A stretch of 64,000 bases of DNA from GCA-2737725 sp033763995 (lineage in GTDB: Bacteria > Pseudomonadota > Alphaproteobacteria > Rhodospirillales > Rhodospirillaceae): the NCBI GenBank assembly GCA_033763995.1, contig JANRJL010000008.1, positions 124,001 through 188,000 on the forward strand. Reading direction: 5' to 3'. The position numbers and the translations under genes were made by a program. Below are positions 40,622 through 48,116 of this stretch, piece after piece. Every line of letters begins with the position of its first letter. Position 1 is the stretch's first letter. The notes beneath the pieces are model-generated. The model was given only the letters and a program-made list of their open reading frames with translations. It was not told the DNA's origin and did no database searches.

Positions 40622-41017
40622 GGAATCCCGCGCAGGGGATGTTCGGGTTCGGCGCGCCGCAACGGGCGCCGTCAACATCGCGGCACGAGTGCCGTGCCCG
40701 CGTTCGTCATAGATGGGCCGCGCGCGGGGCAATAGCAATGGGCGCAAGGGCACATATTCACATTGCTCATGCAGCCAAGTGGTGTCTAGCCGGCATCGAG
40801 TCAGTGCGATGGGCGCTGCGGGCTCTCTGCCCCGTGCTATCATTCGCTCGACGCAATTTGAGAGGAGATCAAGCCCCGCGCCGATGCGCGAGATGGCCTT
40901 GTGAAGCGCCGATGCGGCGATGAATTCCCCGCAATTCACACCCGAATCGGAGTTCCGCAGCGTGCTTCAGGCATGTTGCGGCGCAGCATCTGCCGCGCCG
41001 CACACAAGCAAATTCAA

Positions 41018-41060
41018 CCTGTTATTTTTGAATGCTCCCTGTTTTAACAGGCATAACAGG
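41018..41060. repeat. Palindromic repeat, CCTGTTATTT type, copy 2
   Basis: The first 24 bases (41018-41041) match 4713-4736 with two substitutions, and AACAGG (41046-41051) and ATAACAGG (41053-41060) provide inverted partners. It lies in the 720-base gap 40622-41342, whose first 390 bases show no gene or structure I can support. Confidence 0.6.
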
Positions 41061-41114
41061 TGGATCGAACACGCACGCTGCGGCGGATTGACTTGCGAAA
41101 GTTTCGCAACGGCC

Positions 41115-41186
41115 AGTGTCGCGATTCCGAAGTTCGTTTGATCTCGCGGCAAGCACTTTAACGAACTTCGGAATCAAAGCGACACT
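41115..41186. repeat. Long palindrome, type A (AGTGTC), copy 2
   Basis: Arm 41115-41138 (AGTGTCGCGATTCCGAAGTT...) pairs with 41160-41186 except for an extra AAA in the right arm, which reads as TTT on the other strand. The 21-base loop contains CTCGCGGCAAGCAC. Same plan as 13236-13312. Confidence 0.88.
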
Positions 41187-41200
41187 CGAATATTATGATC

Positions 41201-41276
41201 CTAGTGTGGTTTTGGATTTGAAGTTCCTAAAGGTGCGCGCGGCAGAATCTTAGGAACTTCAAATCCACCACACTAG
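41201..41276. repeat. Long palindrome, type B (AGTGTGG), copy 2
   Basis: Arm 41201-41230 (CTAGTGTGGT, TTT, GGATTTGAAG...) pairs with 41250-41276 apart from the TTT bulge, the same position as in 13325-13400. The loop contains GCGCGGCAG. It starts 14 bases after the type A copy. Confidence 0.88.
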
Positions 41277-41342
41277 GTGTGAATAACTCCGCCGACTCGT
41301 CGGCGGAGAAACCGAGTTGAACAGGTTGAAGGAGAGGTTGTG

Positions 41343-41846
41343 ATGGCCACCGCGAGCCGCGTTTCGCCCGTCAAGCGGGTGTCGATTTTCTGCCGCGATG
41401 TCGAGAAGTCGCTGGCGCTGTATCGCGACATCCTCGGCATGGCGATCATCGAGGACAAAAAAGTCTCCGGGCCCTTCATCGGCAAGCTCATCAACTTGCC
41501 CAGTTGCACCATGCGCATCGTCTTCTTGTCGGCGGACCCCAGCATCGACGCGGGACTCATCGGGCTGTTCCACATCACCGAGCCCACGCTGCCCGTGGCG
41601 GTGCCGCCCGCTCAAGGCCAAGTGCATTGGGGCCAAAGCGCGTTCCTCATGGCCACCGACAAGGGCGACGAGATTTATGCCGATCTCGTCAAGCACGGCT
41701 ATAAATTCCTCACGCCGCCCACGCCCTACACCAAACCCACCGACGACGCCTACATGAAAGCGGGCATCTACACCGAGATGCTGTTCTACGATCCCGACGG
41801 GCTCACGGTCTCGTTGCTGGGCTACAAACCGTTGCCGCCGAAGTAA
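41343..41846 (+). CDS. VOC/glyoxalase-superfamily protein
   Basis: A 167-residue vicinal-oxygen-chelate protein. The pattern RVSIFCRDVEKSLALYRDILGMAI opens the first module and MLFYDPDGLTVSLLGY closes the second; the Glu of TEMLFYDPDG is the usual metal ligand, but the first-strand His ligand is replaced (VSIFCRD). Metal binding may thus be partial. The substrate is unknown; VOC proteins include glyoxalases, dioxygenases and fosfomycin-type resistance enzymes. GGAGAGG lies before the start. It is the first gene of a unit with the two CpeT-like genes. Confidence 0.75.
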   Translation: MATASRVSPVKRVSIFCRDVEKSLALYRDILGMAIIEDKKVSGPFIGKLINLPSCTMRIVFLSADPSIDAGLIGLFHITEPTLPVAVPPAQGQVHWGQSAFLMATDKGDEIYADLVKHGYKFLTPPTPYTKPTDDAYMKAGIYTEMLFYDPDGLTVSLLGYKPLPPK

Positions 41847-41867
41847 TTCGCCACAGGAGAACGCACC

Positions 41868-42881
41868 ATGATCCGCTCTCTCATCGTTTCAATCGCGCTG
41901 GTGTTGAGTTTAGGGGGCGGCGCGCTGGCGCAGGGCCATTCCAAGGCCGATCTCGATGCGCAACTCAAACTGCTCATGCAATGGCTGCCGGGCAACTACG
42001 ACAACCACGAACAGATCGTGCGCCAATCAGGCGGCGGGTTTTCGCCCGCCACCGACAAGCCGTTTCACCGGCTGCACACCATCTTCCGGCGCGTGAACAT
42101 GCCGGCCATCGGCGAGAACGTGCTGTACGTGGAGGAATATCGCGACGATGACCCCAAGAAGCTCACTCGCGTGCGCCTCTACAGGTTCACGCCAGAAGTC
42201 GGCATGGGCGCGATCCGGCTGCACTTGGTCAACCCCCTCAAACCCGAGGCGCTGCAAGGCGCCCACGCGGACTTGAAGCGCGTCGAGGCGCTGACGGCCA
42301 AGGATTGGCGCGTGGACCGCGACCTTTGCGATGTGTTCATCCATTGGGAGGGCGGGCAATTTCGCGGAAGCATGAAGGAGAAGTCGTGCAACCGGCCCGA
42401 CGGCACCTTCGTCGATTACACGCTGGTCATCGGCGAGCAGCACCACTGGGTGCGCAACCGCGCGCGCGACGGCAAGACGAACGAGGTGGCCTGGGAACTC
42501 ATGCCCGGCACGGGCGATGCCTTCATCGAGCAGACCAAGGCGCGCTGGTTCACCTGCGTGGTCAACCACAGCCCCACGGACGACATGACCAAGACGCCGT
42601 ATCTGACCACGGTCGACTTGCACGACCAGGGCGGCACGGCCGACATCAAGTGGCCCGACGGAAGAGATTTGGTGTTCCAGATTGAAACGCGGGCCTTTAC
42701 CTCGCCGGCGTCGCGCGAATTTCCGCTGTTCGGCATTCACGAGAAGTCCAACATGGCCGTGCCCATCGCCTATGCCTACGCGGTGGACGACGCCGAACGC
42801 TTCGGGCTCAACCTCGGCTGGTTTTACACGCTGTGCCGCCTGAAAGAGCAGGGCGAAGCCCGTCCGGACCGCGCGCAATGA
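41868..42881 (+). CDS. Secreted CpeT/CpcT-like protein, copy 1
   Basis: A 337-residue protein with a signal peptide (1-21, ending ALA-Q). The mature part is a CpeT/CpcT (DUF1001) type beta-barrel fold: LKLLMQWLPGNYDNHEQI near the start, FHRLHTIFRRV, then YVEEYRDDD and RVRLYRF strands, and HWEGGQFRGSMKEKSC. In cyanobacteria this family attaches phycocyanobilin to phycobiliproteins, a lipocalin-like task; here no phycobiliprotein genes exist, and it is exported. It is about 60 percent identical by eye to the next gene. A small hydrophobic ligand is a reasonable guess. Confidence 0.78.
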   Translation: MIRSLIVSIALVLSLGGGALAQGHSKADLDAQLKLLMQWLPGNYDNHEQIVRQSGGGFSPATDKPFHRLHTIFRRVNMPAIGENVLYVEEYRDDDPKKLTRVRLYRFTPEVGMGAIRLHLVNPLKPEALQGAHADLKRVEALTAKDWRVDRDLCDVFIHWEGGQFRGSMKEKSCNRPDGTFVDYTLVIGEQHHWVRNRARDGKTNEVAWELMPGTGDAFIEQTKARWFTCVVNHSPTDDMTKTPYLTTVDLHDQGGTADIKWPDGRDLVFQIETRAFTSPASREFPLFGIHEKSNMAVPIAYAYAVDDAERFGLNLGWFYTLCRLKEQGEARPDRAQ

Positions 42882-42895
42882 AGGAGCAAGCACTC

Positions 42896-43879
42896 ATGAA
42901 AAAATTTCTGACGGCGACGGTCGTGGCGCTGGCCTGTGCGATGGCCTCGCCGGCCTTGGCTTACACCAAGGCGGACTTGGAGGCGCAACTCAAACTGCTC
43001 ATGGAGTGGTGGCCCGGCCGCTACGACAACAACGAGCAGATCGTGCGCCAGTCGGGCGGTGGGCTGGGCAAGGCCACCGACAAGCCGATGTACCGGCTCC
43101 ATTCCATCTTCCAGCGCGTCACCATGCCCGAGCTGGGCGACAACGTGCTGTACCTGGCCGAGTACAAGAACAACAACCCCGCCGACATCGCGCGCATCCG
43201 CCTTTACACGCTGGCCATCGACGAGAAGGAGCAGGCCATCGTCGTGAAATTCCACACGCCGCTCGACACCAAGGCGCTGCTGGCGGACCACCGCGATCTG
43301 TCGAAGGTCGAGAAGCTGACCAAGAAGGACGTGCGCAGCTTCCGCGACGTCTGCAACGTCTATCTGCATTGGGAGGGCGGGCAGTTTCGCGGCGGCATGA
43401 AGGAGAAAAGCTGCAACGTCAACGAGGATAAGGAGTGGTTCCAATACCAGGTCATCGTCGGGCCCAGGCACTATTGGGCGCGCGACCGGCGGTTCTCCTA
43501 CGCCGACAATTCCGTCACCTGGGAAATGGCGCCGGGCTCCAATCACGCCTGGTTCGAGCAGACCAAGGCGCGCTGGATGGCCTGCGAGGTGCTCGAGGAC
43601 CCCAACGGCGACATGACCAAGACGAAGAAGCTGACGGACATCGAGCTGCACGATCAAGGCGGCGAGGCGGCGATCAAGTGGCCGGACGGACGCAACCTGC
43701 GCTTCGTGATTCACACCCGCGCCTTCACGTCGCCGTCGGAGCGGACTTTTCCGTTGTTCCGCATCCACGACGCCAAGGACATGACCGTGCCCATCGCCTA
43801 TGCCTACGCCATCGACGATTCCGAGCGTTACGGGCTCAACCTGGGCTGGTTCTACATCCGCTGCGGGGTGAAAAAATAA
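42896..43879 (+). CDS. Secreted CpeT/CpcT-like protein, copy 2
   Basis: A 327-residue paralogue of the preceding gene with its own signal peptide (1-21, ending ALA-Y). It keeps LKLLMEWWPGRYDNNEQIV, YRLHSIFQRV, YLAEYKNNNP, HWEGGQFRGGMKEKSC and the C-terminal PLFRIHDAKDMTVPIAYAYA. AAGGAG nine bases upstream fixes the ATG at 42896. The pair arose by tandem duplication and has diverged over the full length, which suggests distinct ligands or a heterodimer. DUF6624 follows after four bases. Confidence 0.78.
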   Translation: MKKFLTATVVALACAMASPALAYTKADLEAQLKLLMEWWPGRYDNNEQIVRQSGGGLGKATDKPMYRLHSIFQRVTMPELGDNVLYLAEYKNNNPADIARIRLYTLAIDEKEQAIVVKFHTPLDTKALLADHRDLSKVEKLTKKDVRSFRDVCNVYLHWEGGQFRGGMKEKSCNVNEDKEWFQYQVIVGPRHYWARDRRFSYADNSVTWEMAPGSNHAWFEQTKARWMACEVLEDPNGDMTKTKKLTDIELHDQGGEAAIKWPDGRNLRFVIHTRAFTSPSERTFPLFRIHDAKDMTVPIAYAYAIDDSERYGLNLGWFYIRCGVKK

Positions 43880-43883
43880 TGTC

Positions 43884-44579
43884 ATGACGCTCGGGCGCCT
43901 GCTCATCACCGCCGTGCTGGCCGCGTTCCCGGCCACGGCGGAGGAACCGGCCCGGGGCGAAGCCTTGGCGCGCGAACTGCGAATCGACATCGCGCTGCGT
44001 AACGAGGCCTTCGCGCGCGATCCCGCCAACATCGCCGATAAGGAGTGGGTCAAGCGCAAGCTCGCGCATATGTTTCTGGTGGATCAGGACTTCCGCTTCA
44101 AGCTCATCGCCGTGCGCAAGCAAGCTGCTGATGATGTGGAGCGCAAGTCACTCGAATCCCAACTGATTCCGGTCATGCTCGACATGGACCGGGATCACAC
44201 CGCCGAGATGAAGGCGCTCTTGCAACGCTACCGTTGGTTCACGATCTCCGACTTCGGCGCGGAAACCGACAACAACGCCTGGATTCTGATCCAACACGCT
44301 GACCGAGATGTGGAATTCCAGAAGCATGTTCTGAGCGTGCTCGAGGCGCTCTACCCAAAGGGCGAGACCAATCCGCGCAACTATGCCTATCTCGTCGACC
44401 GCGTGGCCAGGAACGAGAACCGGCCGCAACGCTTCGCCACGCAAGGCACCTGCACCGCGCCGGGAACGTGGGAGCCATTCCCAACGGAGAAGCCCGATCA
44501 AGTGGATGACATGCGCCGGTCGGTGGGCCTTGAGCCGCTCTCCGAATACAAAAAGTTGGTGGCGCAGCAATGCCCTTAG
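43884..44579 (+). CDS. Exported DUF6624-like protein
   Basis: A 231-residue protein with a signal peptide (1-19, ending ATA). The mature region matches DUF6624 in outline: helical, with SLESQLIPVMLDMDRDHTAEMKALLQRYRWFTISDFG and NAWILIQHADRDVEFQKHVL, plus a C-terminal part with two cysteines. The function of the family is unknown; the invariant-looking His/Asp residues in IQHADRD hint at a metal or catalytic site. Its stop codon overlaps the end of a convergent parE-like gene by four bases. Confidence 0.72.
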   Translation: MTLGRLLITAVLAAFPATAEEPARGEALARELRIDIALRNEAFARDPANIADKEWVKRKLAHMFLVDQDFRFKLIAVRKQAADDVERKSLESQLIPVMLDMDRDHTAEMKALLQRYRWFTISDFGAETDNNAWILIQHADRDVEFQKHVLSVLEALYPKGETNPRNYAYLVDRVARNENRPQRFATQGTCTAPGTWEPFPTEKPDQVDDMRRSVGLEPLSEYKKLVAQQCP

Positions 44580-44947
44580 GTCTTCTTTCCGAACTCGTCC
44601 GATGTCGTGCGGCGCACGTGCCGCGCGAGGTCCATGGACTCATGGAGGATGCGAACGATTTTGATCTCGCGGGCCGCGTCGACTGTGAACACGATGAAGT
44701 GGCTTGCCGCATCGTGCCGCCGAGCCATGTGATGCAAGTGAAACGTGCTCACACCCTTGCCCAGTTCGGGGCGAGGCTTGGTTCCGATCCGCGCCGGGTC
44801 GCCGGCCAGAGCCGCGAACGCATCGGCCAAAAGGTCGCGATAGATCGCGAACTGCGCGGTTCCGAATTGGTTCAGGGTGAATTCGAGAATCGCCTCGATG
44901 TCCGCTTCTGCCTCGCGAGTGAGGCGGTAATTGCGTTTGCCAGCCAA
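44576..44947 (-). CDS. ParE-type toxin, second locus
   Basis: A 123-residue RelE/ParE-fold protein: YRLTREAEADIEAILEFTLNQFGTAQFAIYRDLLADAF, then STFHLHHMARRHDAASHFIVFTV and VRILHESMDLARHV. It would inhibit gyrase if a true ParE. It follows its antitoxin gene after 14 bases. It is not close in sequence to the ParE at 26767, so the two systems were acquired separately. Confidence 0.8.
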   Translation of the reverse strand: MAGKRNYRLTREAEADIEAILEFTLNQFGTAQFAIYRDLLADAFAALAGDPARIGTKPRPELGKGVSTFHLHHMARRHDAASHFIVFTVDAAREIKIVRILHESMDLARHVRRTTSDEFGKKT

Positions 44948-44961
44948 TGCTGCACGCAGGG

Positions 44962-45228
44962 CTATCGGTGGCGAGCGCGCGCCAAGACGTCGTTGGCGAT
45001 TTCGTCCAGCGAGCGCGTGGCAAAGCGGCCGTGCTTGATGTCGTCGAGGCCCTTGGCGACCTCCTGCTTGAGCAGTTTGAGCTTGGCGCGCTCGGTTTCC
45101 TTCGCGCGTTGCAGCAGGCGCAAGGCATCGCGCACCAATTCGCTGGCTGACTGGTAGTCGCCCGTGGCGACTTCGCGGTCAACGAAGCGAGACAACGGAT
45201 CGGTGAGGTTGATGTTCATGGTCGGCAT
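44962..45228 (-). CDS. ParD-type antitoxin, second locus
   Basis: An 88-residue ribbon-helix-helix antitoxin: MNINLTDPLSRFVDREVATGDYQSASELVRDALRLLQ is the ParD signature, followed by a charged toxin-binding helix. The ATG at 45228 starts MPTMNINL, the usual beginning. It lies 55 bases from the end of the TPP-enzyme gene, which reads in the same direction. Confidence 0.82.
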   Translation of the reverse strand: MPTMNINLTDPLSRFVDREVATGDYQSASELVRDALRLLQRAKETERAKLKLLKQEVAKGLDDIKHGRFATRSLDEIANDVLARARHR

Positions 45229-45283
45229 AGCGGCACTCCGAGGGTCAGTTTTTCCTGGATTGGCAAAGATCGTCAATCAGCTT

Positions 45284-46951
45284 CTAGCCGCGTTTCCCCA
45301 ACCCACTCAGCGTCGTGTGCGGCATGATGGCTTCGGGATCGACGTGAATGTCGATCACGGAGACCATATCGGCCGCGAGGCCGCGCTTGAGCGCGGGCCA
45401 GAACTCGGCCGTCGTGCGCACCGTCTCGCCGTGGCCGCCGAAGGATCGCGCCAGGGCGGCGAAGTCGGGGTTGACCAGGCCGGTCGCCATGACCCGGCCG
45501 GGGTAGTGGCGCTCCTGGTGCATGCGAATGGAACCCAAGATGCCGTTGTTCATCACCAGCACGACGATGGGCAGGCGGTATTGCTGCGCGGTGGCGAGTT
45601 CCATGGCGGCCATGGAGAAACAACCGTCGCCCGCGAGCGCCACGACGGTGCGTTTGGGGTACGCGGCCTTTGCAGCGATGGCGGCGGGCACGCCGTAGCC
45701 CATGGCGCCGCTGGTGGGCCCAAGGTAGGTGCCGAGCTTGCGATGCAAGAAATAGCGGTGATGCCACGTGGTGTAGGTGCCCGCCCCGTTGGTGACGATG
45801 GCATCGGCGGGCAGGTGGTCGGGCAGCTCGGAGAAGATGCGCGCCAAGTCCACCGTGCCCGGGCAGGGGCGCGGCGCGATGAAGGTTTCGTAGTCGGCGC
45901 GGGCCTCGGCGCGCCACTCGGCCCAGGGCAGAATACTATCGGGCCCCTTGAGCGCCGCCGCCGCGGCGGCGAAGGGCGCGATGTCGGCCTCGATGCCGAG
46001 CGTGGGTTTGTAAACGCGGCCCAACTCGGCGGCGTCGGGATAGACGTGGATCAGTCGCTGCGCCGGTTGCGGTGCCGCCGGCAGCGTGTAGCCCGAGGTG
46101 GTGTTGTCGTCGAGCCGGGCGTTGACGGCCAGGATCACATCGGCCTCTTTCACTCGGCGCGCGAGGTTCGGGTCCACCGCCAAGCCCATGTCACCCACGT
46201 AGCAGCGGTGCGCGTTGTCGAAGCGGTCCTTGCGCCGCCAGCTCGTCGCGACCGCGAGGTCAAAAATCTCGGCGAAGTGCGTGATATCGGCGCGCGCTTT
46301 CTCGCTCCAGCCGGACCCACCCACCACCATCAGCGGGCGATGGGCGGCCAGCAGCAGTTCGCGCAACTGGGCCATCTGCGCCTCGGTGGGCGCGGCGTGG
46401 GCGATGGGTTCCGGCAAGCTATCGTCGACTGTGACGGTTTCGGTCTGCACGTCCTCGGGCAGGGCGATCACCACCGGCCCCCGCCGGCCCGAGAGCGCAC
46501 AGGCAAACGCCTCGGCCATGGTGTCGGGAATGGTGGCCGGATCGGTGATCTGCACTGCCCACTTGGCGAAGGACGAAAAGACCTTGACGAAGTCCATCTC
46601 CTGAAACGCTTCTCGGCCCAGGTGCGTGCGCTTGACCTGACCCACGAACAGCACCAGCGGCGTTTCATCCTGCATGGCGGTGTGAACGCCCACCGCGCCG
46701 TGCATGGCGCCGGGCCCGCGCGTGACGAAGGCCACACCGGGGCGGCCCGTGAGCTTGCCGTGGGCCTCGGCCATGTTGACCGCGCCCGCCTCGTGCCGCG
46801 CGGTGAACACCTTGAGCCGATCGCGGTGATCGTGCATGGCATCCAGCGCGCCCAGAAAGCTCTCGCCGGGCACGCAGAACACCGTGTCGACCGCGTGCAG
46901 CAGCAACGCATCGATCAACACTTGGCCGCCGGCGCGCGATTTTGGGCTCAT
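45284..46951 (-). CDS. Thiamine-diphosphate enzyme, acetolactate synthase-like
   Basis: A 555-residue TPP-dependent decarboxylase/carboligase. The PYR domain has the activating Glu in RHEAGAVNMAEAHG (about 53-66) and TRGPGAMHG; the PP domain has the TPP motif GDGCFSMAAMEL ending 25 residues later in VLVMNN. IlvB normally pairs with a small subunit IlvN; no ilvN lies near, and the sequence reads like a paralogue of the oxalyl-CoA decarboxylase/benzoylformate decarboxylase/IlvG mix. A catabolic role is therefore likelier than branched-chain amino acid synthesis. It is divergent from the nitrilase-type gene by 91 bases. Confidence 0.85.
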   Translation of the reverse strand: MSPKSRAGGQVLIDALLLHAVDTVFCVPGESFLGALDAMHDHRDRLKVFTARHEAGAVNMAEAHGKLTGRPGVAFVTRGPGAMHGAVGVHTAMQDETPLVLFVGQVKRTHLGREAFQEMDFVKVFSSFAKWAVQITDPATIPDTMAEAFACALSGRRGPVVIALPEDVQTETVTVDDSLPEPIAHAAPTEAQMAQLRELLLAAHRPLMVVGGSGWSEKARADITHFAEIFDLAVATSWRRKDRFDNAHRCYVGDMGLAVDPNLARRVKEADVILAVNARLDDNTTSGYTLPAAPQPAQRLIHVYPDAAELGRVYKPTLGIEADIAPFAAAAAALKGPDSILPWAEWRAEARADYETFIAPRPCPGTVDLARIFSELPDHLPADAIVTNGAGTYTTWHHRYFLHRKLGTYLGPTSGAMGYGVPAAIAAKAAYPKRTVVALAGDGCFSMAAMELATAQQYRLPIVVLVMNNGILGSIRMHQERHYPGRVMATGLVNPDFAALARSFGGHGETVRTTAEFWPALKRGLAADMVSVIDIHVDPEAIMPHTTLSGLGKRG

Positions 46952-47042
46952 GCGGTGTCTTCCGTGGACGCTTGGGCGTGGGCGCGATAGTTTTGCCCGG
47001 CATGACGTTACCCGAAATGATCCCTCTCGCGCAGCCCATCCC

Positions 47043-48116
47043 ATGATCTCCTCTTACGTCGCCGCCGTCACCCAGCAGCCCATGCACCCGGTCTATAAGG
47101 GCGTGGACGGGGCGTTCCGGCCCGAGTGCATCCGCGAAAACCTGGACCGGGTCTGTGGGCTGGTGGCCGAGGCCGCCAAGGAGCACCAAGCCAAGCTGGT
47201 GGTTTTCCCCGAATTCTGCGTTCAGGGCTATGCGCTGGAGCGCACGGTCTTGGATTGGGAGCGTGCCGGGGTGACGCTGCCCGGCCCCGAAACCGCCGCC
47301 ATGGCCAAGGTCGCTCGCGCCACGGGGGCCCATATCGCCGGGGGCATCTACGAACGCATCCCCGACTTCCCGGGCCGCTACTTCATGAGCGGGTTTCTGA
47401 TCTCGCCCGAGGGCAACAGCCCCGAGGATCAACTGAAGCTCGTCTATCGCAAGGTCTATGCGCTGACGCACAAGACGCGGCCCGGCGACATCTACGCGCA
47501 GTACATCGCCAAGTACGGCCGCGCGGCGTTGTTTCCGGTGGCTGATACGCCGTTGGGCAAACTCGGCTGCGCGGTGGCCGCCGACATCGCCTGGCCCGAA
47601 GCCGTGCGGGCCTTGTCGATGCGGGGCGCGGAGTTGGTGTTCAACCCGACGGGTGCCGCCCAGACGCCGGGCTATGCCTCCGCCACCGAGGGCCCCGAGC
47701 AAGCGGTGGGCCCGGCCATGGCCATGGTGCGCCGCGTGCGCGCCTGGGAGAACACGCTCTATCTCGCCATGGCCAACATCGGCGCGTTTTACGACGACGA
47801 CGGCCGCGGCAACGCTCCGCGCGTGCCCGCCGAGGTGGTGGACTACCAAGGCCGCGTCATCGCCCGCGCCAACACGCCGGAGCAAGCCCTGGTGCCCGCC
47901 GTCATCGACATGGCGGCCTTGCGCAAGTACCGCGCCCAGCCCAAGAGCAATTTCCTCGCCCAGTTGCAGCCCAAGCTGCACGCGCAGGACTACGAGCTGT
48001 TGCGGTTGTGCGATCTCAACGGCATGCCCACGCCCCACGCGGGCGAGCAGGAGCCCGTGGATTTCATCGCCGAGACCTGGAAGCGCATGGTGGCGAGCGG
48101 AGCCTTCAATGGATGA
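47043..48116 (+). CDS. Nitrilase-superfamily protein without catalytic Cys
   Basis: A 357-residue carbon-nitrogen hydrolase homologue. The catalytic Glu57 (FPEF) and Lys137 (YRKVYA) are in place. The third residue should be the Cys two positions before Asp in the C-Y-D-x-x-F-P-E motif; the gene reads GCAVAADIAWPE (175-186), so position 179 is Ala, although a Cys occurs three residues earlier at 176. The fold is complete and length normal. It may be a non-catalytic homologue or use the shifted Cys. The gene overlaps a GlcD-like gene by eight bases and is followed by PanE-like and HAD genes in one run. Confidence 0.8.
   Translation: MISSYVAAVTQQPMHPVYKGVDGAFRPECIRENLDRVCGLVAEAAKEHQAKLVVFPEFCVQGYALERTVLDWERAGVTLPGPETAAMAKVARATGAHIAGGIYERIPDFPGRYFMSGFLISPEGNSPEDQLKLVYRKVYALTHKTRPGDIYAQYIAKYGRAALFPVADTPLGKLGCAVAADIAWPEAVRALSMRGAELVFNPTGAAQTPGYASATEGPEQAVGPAMAMVRRVRAWENTLYLAMANIGAFYDDDGRGNAPRVPAEVVDYQGRVIARANTPEQALVPAVIDMAALRKYRAQPKSNFLAQLQPKLHAQDYELLRLCDLNGMPTPHAGEQEPVDFIAETWKRMVASGAFNG

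Noticed and set aside
40622..40939. An upstream extension of the small exported protein to 218 residues
   Set aside because: The extra 106 residues have no recognisable domain, and only the start at 40621 puts a signal peptide at the N-terminus.
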